Shown one piece after another: positions 1 to 4,498 of a DNA stretch of 5,476 nucleotides. The stretch comes from JBBSVE01 sp038233815 (lineage in GTDB: Bacteria > Pseudomonadota > Alphaproteobacteria > Rhodobacterales > Rhodobacteraceae). Within the stretch, counting starts at the first letter, position 1, and each line of letters begins with the position of its first letter. Where the stretch lies: assembly GCA_038233815.1 (NCBI GenBank), contig JBBSVE010000183.1, forward strand, positions 1 through 5,476, given 5' to 3'. The translations under genes and the position numbers were made by a program. The notes below the pieces were generated by a model. It saw only the letters and a list, made by a program, of their open reading frames with translations. It ran no database searches and was not told the DNA's origin.

Positions 1-192
1 ACGTCTGCGACGGAAGGTTTCTTGTCATCGCTCGACACCGAACGCACCGCCTGCAGCGTGTATCGCACCCGAAATAACGCCCGCGCTGACGTTTTCGACG
101 ACATCGAACGCTTCTGCAACCCGCCGCGCCGACAGTCGAAACCGGGCTATCTCAGTCCAATGGAGTTCGGGGCCCGCGCTAGGCCAGCTTGA
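1..192 (+). pseudogene. IS3-family transposase OrfB, C-terminal remnant
   Basis: Frame 1 is open from the window edge to the TGA at 190-192 (63 codons). It carries the C-terminal end typical of IS3 OrfB (DDE, rve-type integrase core): a VYRTR segment at residues 21-25, then DVFDDIERF, NP and GYLSPMEF at about residues 31-57. The Glu at residue 5 (13-15) sits where the last catalytic Glu of the DDE triad is expected. Several normally conserved positions are altered: the basic residue seven places after that Glu is Asp, the family's usual FDYIERFYN reads FDDIERFCN, and the usual RRRHST reads RRQSKP. I therefore call it decayed rather than merely cut by the window, although the rest of the gene is outside and cannot be judged. 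The stop is followed directly by the candidate IS right end. Confidence 0.8.
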
Positions 193-197
193 CTGCC

Positions 198-221
198 GTC
201 CACGAAACCGGCAGCGGCTCA
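198..221 (+). repeat. Candidate IS3-type right terminal inverted repeat
   Basis: Six bases after the OrfB stop lies GTCCACGAAACCGG followed by CAGCGGCTCA. Read inward on the other strand it begins TGAGCCGCTGCCGG and runs on to TTTCGTGGAC. A TG tip and a GTGGAC core fit IS3-family ends as I remember them, and the second end at 402-429 shares the CCGG-TT-CGTGGAC core. The tip is placed at 221 because OrfA similarity on the opposite strand stops at the same point. The exact tip could differ by a few bases. Confidence 0.55.
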
Positions 222-373
222 CTATCGACCCCGACTCGTCCAGCCCAACCAGCAATCGTCGCCGCGCAGAGCTCCAACTCGCGCGCCAAACTCTCGACGC
301 TGCGGACGGCGCACGCCAGTGCAATGATCCGATCCCTGACGTCCGCAGGGCACGTGTTCCTCGTTCCTGGCAT
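222..373 (-). pseudogene. IS3-family transposase OrfA, N-terminal remnant
   Basis: On the - strand, the ATG at 373-371 opens a frame starting MPGTRNTCPADVRDRIIALA and continuing to LAREL, then CAATIAGW at residues 36-43. This is the helix-turn-helix, DNA-binding start of an IS3/IS911-type OrfA (HTH_Tnp_1 family), whose usual length is about 90-100 residues. Similarity ends near residue 50, at the tip of the terminal repeat. Beyond it the same frame stays open to a stop at 179-181, but that part is only the complement of the OrfB end. The leucine-zipper part of OrfA, the frameshift region and any OrfB in this orientation are missing here. Residues such as Cys8, Cys21 and Val23 look like substitutions relative to typical copies. 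The gene is a truncated remnant with no expected activity. Confidence 0.75.
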
Positions 374-401
374 GTGGACACCTTTCTGGAAAAGCCAAAA
401 T

Positions 402-429
402 GTGTCCACGGAACCCGGGGGGAACTGCA
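402..429 (-). repeat. Candidate IS3-type left terminal inverted repeat upstream of the OrfA remnant
   Basis: On the - strand this segment begins TGCAGTTCCCC at 429 and ends with GGGTTCCGTGGACAC at 402, 28 bases before the OrfA ATG. Its CCGGGTTCCGTGGAC core closely matches CCGGTTTCGTGGAC of the segment at 198-221, as expected for the two ends of related elements. The tip at 429 is inferred from the TG dinucleotide and from spacing. The match needs about two gaps at the outer end, so that boundary is soft. Confidence 0.45.
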
Positions 430-588
430 TCTTGATGAAGATCGGCAGGGTCCGAGACGTCGGATGCAAGGCCACGTTGCCGCTGGCATACCGCACGTGC
501 CCGAAATCAACGCACAATCGGGCCCGGCGATCGGGCCCAGGGAGAGAAGGCGTGCGGGTGTCACCGGGCGTGAGGCTGCGCCGGCATT
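430..588. other. Gene-free stretch between IS remnant and ychF
   Basis: The frames crossing this stretch give arginine-, proline- and histidine-rich products without any recognisable family, and no start with a convincing ribosome binding site was seen. The only structure noted is the stem-loop at 520-538. It could be flanking chromosome or further eroded mobile DNA. Confidence 0.5.
520..538 (-). terminator. GC-rich stem-loop, possible ychF terminator
   Basis: GGGCCC at 520-525 and 533-538 can pair as a 6-bp stem around a 7-base loop, 50 bases past the ychF stop. On the - strand it is followed by GATTGTGCGTTGATTT, which is somewhat T-rich but has no true T-run. GGGCCC is self-complementary, and the stretch is also a 9-base direct repeat (ATCGGGCCC at 517 and 530), so the hairpin may be a by-product of a short duplication. 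The position suits a terminator; the missing U-tract weakens the call. Confidence 0.35.
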
Positions 589-1686
589 TCAGCCAGAGAA
601 CAGGAAATGCAGCACATCGCCGTCGCGGACTTCGTAGGTCTTGCCTTCCACGCGAAACTTGCCGGCTTCCTTGGCCCCCGCCTCACCGTTGCCGGAGACG
701 TAGTCTGCGTAGGCGACCGTTTCGGCCCGGATGAAGCCCTTCTCGAAATCGCCGTGGATCACGCCGGCTGCGCGGGGGGCCAGCATGCCCTTCTCGATCG
801 TCCAGGCCCGCGCTTCCTTGGGGCCGACGGTGAAATAGGTGGCCAGACCCAGAAGCTCGTAGCCCGCGCGGATCAGGCGGTCGAGGCCGGCCTCCTCCAG
901 CCCCATCTCGTCCAGGAACATCGCGGCCTCGTCGGGGGCGAGCTGGCTGATCTCCTCCTCGATGCGGGCGGAGATCACGACGGAACCCGCGCCTTGCGCC
1001 AATGCCATCTGGGCCACGCGGGCGGACTGGGCGTTACCTTTGGCGGCGGACGCCTCCTCTACATTGCAGACGTAGAGCACGGGCTTGGCCGTCAGCAGCT
1101 GGAGAAGACGCCACGCGCGGCGGTCGTCGGCGGCGATCGCGACGCTCCGCGCCGGGCGACCCGCCTCCAGGGCTGCTTGCGCCATGACCAGCAGCCGGTC
1201 CTGATCGGCGGCCTCCTTGTCGGCGCCCTTCAGCTTCCGGGCGAGGTTCGCGCGGCGCCGCTCGATCGAATCGAGATCCGCCAGCATCAGTTCGGTCTCG
1301 ATCGTCTCGGCGTCGGCCACCGGGTCGATGCGGCCCTCCACATGGGTGATGTCGCCATCCTCGAAGCAGCGCACCACATGGGCCACCGCGTCGCATTCGC
1401 GGATGTTGGCAAGGAACTGGTTGCCCAGACCCTCCCCCTTCGAGGCGCCGCGTACGAGGCCCGCGATATCAACGAAGGTCATCCGGGTCGGGATCACCTG
1501 CTTCGATTGCGCGATGGCGGCGAGCGTTTCCAGCCGGTCGTCGGGCACGGCGACGTCGCCGACGTTCGGCTCGATCGTGCAGAAGGGAAAGTTCGCGGCC
1601 TGCGCGGCGGCGGTCCGCGTCAGCGCGTTGAAGAGCGTCGACTTGCCGACGTTTGGCAAGCCCACGATGCCCATCCTGAAACCCAT
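589..1686 (-). CDS. ychF: YchF/OLA1-family redox-regulated P-loop ATPase
   Basis: The product is 365 residues, the usual YchF length. YchF is a cytosolic TRAFAC-class P-loop protein of the Obg family that hydrolyses ATP rather than GTP and associates with ribosomes; its E. coli member is linked to oxidative-stress response. Visible motifs are the Walker A/G1 loop GLPNVGKST at residues 9-17, the G3 DIAG at 73-76 followed by LVRGASKGEGLGNQFL, and NVEE at 208-211 in place of the GTPase NKxD, which is the family's signature for relaxed nucleotide choice. A helical arm lies around 140-200, and the TGS domain fills about 281-364, ending DGDVLHFLFSG. The start at 1686 is chosen because similarity begins there and GGAGG lies 6 bases upstream (1693-1697); the frame is open 64 codons further but without family similarity. 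It is transcribed away from trpA with a 142-base gap. Confidence 0.97.
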   Translation of the reverse strand: MGFRMGIVGLPNVGKSTLFNALTRTAAAQAANFPFCTIEPNVGDVAVPDDRLETLAAIAQSKQVIPTRMTFVDIAGLVRGASKGEGLGNQFLANIRECDAVAHVVRCFEDGDITHVEGRIDPVADAETIETELMLADLDSIERRRANLARKLKGADKEAADQDRLLVMAQAALEAGRPARSVAIAADDRRAWRLLQLLTAKPVLYVCNVEEASAAKGNAQSARVAQMALAQGAGSVVISARIEEEISQLAPDEAAMFLDEMGLEEAGLDRLIRAGYELLGLATYFTVGPKEARAWTIEKGMLAPRAAGVIHGDFEKGFIRAETVAYADYVSGNGEAGAKEAGKFRVEGKTYEVRDGDVLHFLFSG

Positions 1687-1714
1687 GTCCACCCTCCGCG
1701 ATCCGACCGCGCCG

Positions 1715-1743
1715 CTTGTAGGGGGTGCGTTCCCCAGTATCAA
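1715..1743 (-). promoter_or_regulatory. Candidate sigma-70-type promoter for ychF
   Basis: On the - strand, TTGATA (1743-1738) and TACAAG (1720-1715) are separated by exactly 17 bases. They match TTGACA at 5 of 6 and TATAAT at 4 of 6 positions. Transcription would begin near 1708, giving a leader of about 20 bases that contains the GGAGG ribosome binding site. This is a pattern match only. The same bases read on the + strand give a weaker TTGTAG / TATCAA pair with 16-base spacing pointing toward trpA. Confidence 0.4.
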
Positions 1744-1828
1744 GGACGCGCACCGCGTCGTGCGGGCCATTGATTTTCGCTGCCCCGTGACGCACACCGC
1801 AGGCAGCACCGTTCCCGAAAGGCCCCCC

Positions 1829-2620
1829 ATGACACGGATCGACGACAGGTTCGCGCGGCTGCGCCAGGAGCGACGCAAGGCCTTCGTGGCCTACATCATG
1901 GCAGGCGATCCGGATGCGGAGACCGCGCTTGCCATCATGCAGGGTCTGCCGGGCGCGGGCGTGGATATCATCGAGGTGGGGCTGCCCTTTACCGATCCGA
2001 TGGCCGATGGCCCGACGATCCAGAAGGCGGGACAGCGCGCGCTCGACGGCGGGCAGACGCTGGCGCGGACGCTGGCGATGGTGGCTGCGTTCCGGGAGGG
2101 CGATACCGAAACGCCGGTCGTGATGATGGGCTACTACAACCCGATCCATTCGCGGGGCGTGGACCGCTTTCTGGCCGACGCAAAGGCGGCGGGGATCGAC
2201 GGGCTGATCGTGGTCGACCTGCCCCCCGAGGAGGATGCGGAACTGTGCCTGCCCGCGCGCGCGGCGGGGCTCGATTTCATCCGGCTCGCCACGCCCACCA
2301 CCGACGACGCACGGCTGCCCAAGGTGCTCGCGAACACGTCGGGGTTCGTCTATTACGTCTCGATCACCGGGATCACCGGGGCCGCGGCACCGCTTGCCGC
2401 GGACGTGGCACCGGACGTGGCGCGGATCAAGGCCGCGACTGACCTCCCGGTAATCGTGGGCTTCGGCATCTCCACCCCCGAGGCGGCGCGCGCCATCGCG
2501 GGAATTGCGGACGGTTGCGTGGTGGGATCGGCCATCGTGAAGGAGATCGGCGGCGGCATGCCGGTGGACGGCATCCTTGCGCGCGTCAGGGCGCTGGCGG
2601 ACGGCGCCCACGAGGGCTGA
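1829..2620 (+). CDS. trpA: Tryptophan synthase alpha subunit
   Basis: The product is 263 residues, a full-length TrpA (family usually 260-270). The alpha subunit is a TIM barrel that cleaves indole-3-glycerol phosphate to indole and glyceraldehyde-3-phosphate. Indole is channelled to TrpB, which joins it to serine, in the cytosolic alpha2-beta2 complex. The PROSITE-type signature EVGLPFTDPMADG covers residues 49-61, with the catalytic Glu49 and Asp60 at the same numbers as in the Salmonella enzyme. Tyr102 and Thr183 (in TGITG, loop 6) are also in place. Phosphate-binding glycines are seen in GFGIS (211-215) and GSAIV (233-237). The start is the ATG preceded by GAAAGG (1817-1822) with 6 bases between. 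The frame is open far upstream across ychF, but that part is antisense to ychF. No trpB or trpF adjoins it: ychF diverges upstream and gltX converges downstream, so it must be expressed as a single gene here. Confidence 0.97.
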   Translation: MTRIDDRFARLRQERRKAFVAYIMAGDPDAETALAIMQGLPGAGVDIIEVGLPFTDPMADGPTIQKAGQRALDGGQTLARTLAMVAAFREGDTETPVVMMGYYNPIHSRGVDRFLADAKAAGIDGLIVVDLPPEEDAELCLPARAAGLDFIRLATPTTDDARLPKVLANTSGFVYYVSITGITGAAAPLAADVAPDVARIKAATDLPVIVGFGISTPEAARAIAGIADGCVVGSAIVKEIGGGMPVDGILARVRALADGAHEG

Positions 2621-2625
2621 CCCTC
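2612..2625. terminator. Small stem-loop spanning the trpA and gltX stop codons
   Basis: GAGGGCTGACCCTC forms a perfect 5-bp stem with a 4-base loop. The trpA TGA (2618-2620) lies in the loop edge and the gltX stop (2624-2626 on the other strand) in the right arm. It could act in both directions between the two converging genes. It is short and has no T-run on either side, so intrinsic termination is uncertain. Confidence 0.3.
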
Positions 2626-3973
2626 ACGCCCGCGCGCGCACGACCTGCAGGAGCGGCATGAGATCGGCCATCTCCGGCCCGTTCTCCAGCCCCGTCAGCG
2701 CAAGACGGAGCGGCCGGAAGAGGCCCCTGCCCTTGCGCCCGGTCGCTGCCTTGACCGCGGCGGTCCACTCTCCCCATGTCCGGTCTGTGAACGGCATCGC
2801 GGGCAACAGCGCCATGGCGTCGCGCACGAAATCGGCATCCTCGGACGCCACGACCGGGTCCGCCCCGTCGCGAAAGAGCGTCCACCAGCCGGCGAGATCC
2901 GCCATCACGGTGATGTTTTCCTTGGCAACCAACCAGAAGGCCTCCGCCGTGTCGGCGGGCACACCCAGCGCCGCGATCTCGTCCGCGACTTGGGCATAGG
3001 GCCGCCCTTGGACATGCGCGCGGGTCAGGGGAAACAGATCCTCGGCGTCGAACTTCGTCGGTGCGGCACCGAAGCTGCCCAGATCGAAGCCCGCGATCAG
3101 CGCCGCGTGATCGGCCGCAAGCTCCACCGGTTGCGAGGAGCCGAGCCGCGCCATCAGCGACAAAAGCGCCATCGGTTCCACCCCCCGCGCGCGCAGGTCG
3201 CGCAGCGACAGCGTGCCCAGCCGCTTGGACAGCGCCTCGCCCTGCGGTCCGGTCAGCAGCGAGTGGTGGGCAAAATCGGGGGGCGTCCCGCCCATCGCCT
3301 GCATGATCTGGATCTGCGTCGCGGTGTTCGTCACATGGTCCGCGCCGCGCACGATGCTCGTGACACCCATGTCGATATCGTCGACCGAGCTTGCGAACGT
3401 ATAGAGCACCTGCCCGTCGCCCCGGATCAGCACCGGGTCCGACACCGAGCCCGCGTCGATCGACACAGCGCCAAGGATGCCGTCGCTCCACTCGATCCGC
3501 TCCTGATCGAGCCGGAAGCGCCAGTAGCCGAGCGCGTCCTGCCGCAACCGCTCCCGGTCCGCGTCGGTGAGCGTCAGTGCGGCCCGGTCATAGACCGGCG
3601 GCCGGCCCATGTTCAGCTGCTTCTTGCGCTTGAGGTCAAGCTCGGTCGGACTCTCGAAACACTCGTAGAACCGGCCCGCGGCCTTCAGGTCTTCCGCGGC
3701 CGTGCAATACCGCTCCACCCGGGCCGACTGCCGCTCCTCCCGGTCCCAGTGGAGGCCGAGCCAGTCGAGATCCTCCCGGATGCCGTCGGCATATTCCTCC
3801 TTCGAGCGTTCGGGATCGGTGTCGTCCAGCCGCAGGATGAAGGTGCCGCCGGATTTGCGCGCGATCATCCAGTTCATCAGCGCGGTGCGCAGGTTGCCCA
3901 CATGGATCCAGCCCGTCGGCGAGGGCGCGAACCGCGTTGTGGCACCGGTGGGGGCGGACGGATCGGCGGTCAT
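2624..3973 (-). CDS. gltX: Glutamyl-tRNA synthetase (glutamate--tRNA ligase), zinc-less alphaproteobacterial type
   Basis: The product is 449 residues. It is a class I aminoacyl-tRNA synthetase that activates glutamate with ATP and attaches it to tRNA in the cytosol. The N-terminal Rossmann fold begins TRFAPSPTGWIHVGN, with the HIGH-type motif HVGN at residues 24-27. The KMSKS-type loop is ALSKR at 247-251, followed by LG. Between them are LRLDDTDPERS (47-57) and the tRNA acceptor-binding insertion. The zinc-ligand cluster of the E. coli enzyme is absent: Cys105 remains but Glu107 replaces the next Cys, and the later Cys/His pair is missing. The C-terminal helical anticodon-binding region (about 310-449) is compact and ends with GRKGRGLFRPLRLALTG near 412-428. 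The start at 3973 is preferred over one 8 codons upstream because AGGAG (3981-3985) lies 7 bases before it. Many alphaproteobacteria carry two gltX genes and lack GlnRS, so this copy may charge tRNA-Glu, tRNA-Gln or both; the sequence alone does not tell. Confidence 0.96.
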   Translation of the reverse strand: MTADPSAPTGATTRFAPSPTGWIHVGNLRTALMNWMIARKSGGTFILRLDDTDPERSKEEYADGIREDLDWLGLHWDREERQSARVERYCTAAEDLKAAGRFYECFESPTELDLKRKKQLNMGRPPVYDRAALTLTDADRERLRQDALGYWRFRLDQERIEWSDGILGAVSIDAGSVSDPVLIRGDGQVLYTFASSVDDIDMGVTSIVRGADHVTNTATQIQIMQAMGGTPPDFAHHSLLTGPQGEALSKRLGTLSLRDLRARGVEPMALLSLMARLGSSQPVELAADHAALIAGFDLGSFGAAPTKFDAEDLFPLTRAHVQGRPYAQVADEIAALGVPADTAEAFWLVAKENITVMADLAGWWTLFRDGADPVVASEDADFVRDAMALLPAMPFTDRTWGEWTAAVKAATGRKGRGLFRPLRLALTGLENGPEMADLMPLLQVVRARA

Positions 3974-3987
3974 GGCGGCTCTCCTCG

Positions 3988-4055
3988 GATCGCGCACGAT
4001 CTGTCACAGCGCGGGGTCGATGTCCATAAGCGGACCCTTTCCGCGGGCGTCCCGC
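3988..4055 (-). promoter_or_regulatory. Upstream region of gltX with three small stem-loops
   Basis: The gap between gltX and the divergent metallopeptidase gene holds three perfect 5-bp stems. GATCG/CGATC (3988-4001, 4-base loop) ends just before the gltX ribosome binding site. GCGGA/TCCGC (4030-4044, 5-base loop) and GCGGG/CCCGC (4043-4055, 3-base loop) share two bases, so they exclude each other. The gap must contain promoters for both genes, but no good -35/-10 pair was seen. Short GC-rich stems arise easily by chance in such DNA, so a regulatory role is only a suggestion. Confidence 0.25.
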
Positions 4056-4073
4056 ACAGCTATGCACGGTCCC

Positions 4074-4484
4074 ATGACCCCGATGCCCGACGACGCCATA
4101 GCCCCCGATCTCGATCTGATGCTGGGCATCGCCTGCGAGACGGTGACGGCCCTTCCCGCCGCCTTCCGCGAGGCCGCCCTCGCCGTCCGCCTGCGGATGG
4201 AGGATTTTCCGCCCGCCGAGATTCTCGAGGCTCTCGACATCGACGATGCGTTTGATCTGACGGGGTTTTACGAAGGCATCCCGATGACGGAGAAATCCGC
4301 GAGCGATCCCGCGCCGGGGCCGGATGTGGTGTGGCTGTTTCGTCGCCCGATCCTCGACGAATGGATCGAACGGGGCGACGTGGCGCTGGCCGACCTCGTG
4401 CGCCATGTCGTCGTGCATGAGTTCGCGCATCATTTCGGATGGAGCGACGACGACATCGCCCGGATCGACCGCTGGTGGGCGTGA
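4074..4484 (+). CDS. Small zincin-type metallopeptidase (PF06262-like family)
   Basis: The product is 136 residues from the chosen start. It matches the small bacterial 'minimal' zincin family, which consists of little more than the catalytic fold. The active-site signature is HEFAHHFGWSDDD at residues 115-127: His115 and His119 are zinc ligands, Glu116 is the catalytic base, and the HHFG followed by an Asp run is the family's extended motif, with one of these acidic residues the probable third ligand. Upstream features typical of the family are ALPAAFRE near 26-33, a FYEGIP segment at 65-70 and a VVWLFRRPI strand near 85-93. No signal peptide or membrane segment is seen, so it is probably cytosolic; its substrate is unknown. 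In-frame ATGs at 4062, 4074 and 4083 all lack a clear ribosome binding site, so the start is uncertain by a few codons. It diverges from gltX and its stop lies 14 bases from that of the converging oxidoreductase gene. Confidence 0.85.
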   Translation: MTPMPDDAIAPDLDLMLGIACETVTALPAAFREAALAVRLRMEDFPPAEILEALDIDDAFDLTGFYEGIPMTEKSASDPAPGPDVVWLFRRPILDEWIERGDVALADLVRHVVVHEFAHHFGWSDDDIARIDRWWA

Positions 4485-4498
4485 GGGCGCGGCTCCTG

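Larger units (their letters stand above)
1..429. mobile_element. Decayed IS3-family insertion sequence remnants, two pieces facing each other
   Basis: This block contains the 3' end of an IS3-type OrfB on the + strand (1-192), a terminal-repeat-like segment (198-221), the 5' part of an IS3-type OrfA on the - strand (373 down to about 222), and a second terminal-repeat-like segment (402-429). In an intact IS3 element OrfA and OrfB lie on the same strand in the order A then B. Here the end of B and the start of A converge, so two copies or two related elements are present. The simplest inference is that one element inserted into OrfA of the other, with the junction at about 221/222. Neither piece can encode an active transposase. 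The outer limit on the left lies beyond the window; the right limit near 429 is inferred from similarity between the two end segments. Confidence 0.75.

Noticed and set aside
374..637. 87-codon open frame on the + strand between the IS remnant and ychF
   Set aside because: It starts inside the IS terminal region, lacks a convincing ribosome binding site, has no recognisable domain, and ends inside the 3' part of ychF.
607..1773. Long open frame (388 codons) on the + strand opposite ychF
   Set aside because: It is antisense to a clear full-length ychF, has no family resemblance, and is the usual stop-poor shadow frame of high-GC coding DNA.
1217..1828. Upstream extension of the trpA frame by about 200 codons
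   Set aside because: The extension is antisense to ychF. TrpA similarity, the GAAAGG site and the alignment of Glu49/Asp60 with known enzymes all place the start at 1829.
1687..1878. N-terminal extension of ychF by 64 codons
   Set aside because: The extra residues do not resemble YchF, while the ATG at 1686 has GGAGG 6 bases upstream and gives the family's standard length.
1469..2611. Long open frame (380 codons) on the - strand opposite trpA
   Set aside because: It is a shadow of trpA and the ychF 5' region; its product has no family features.
2990..4255. Long open frame (421 codons) on the + strand opposite gltX
   Set aside because: It gives an Arg/His-rich product without recognisable motifs, lies opposite a clear gltX, and runs across the intergenic gap into the metallopeptidase gene in another frame.
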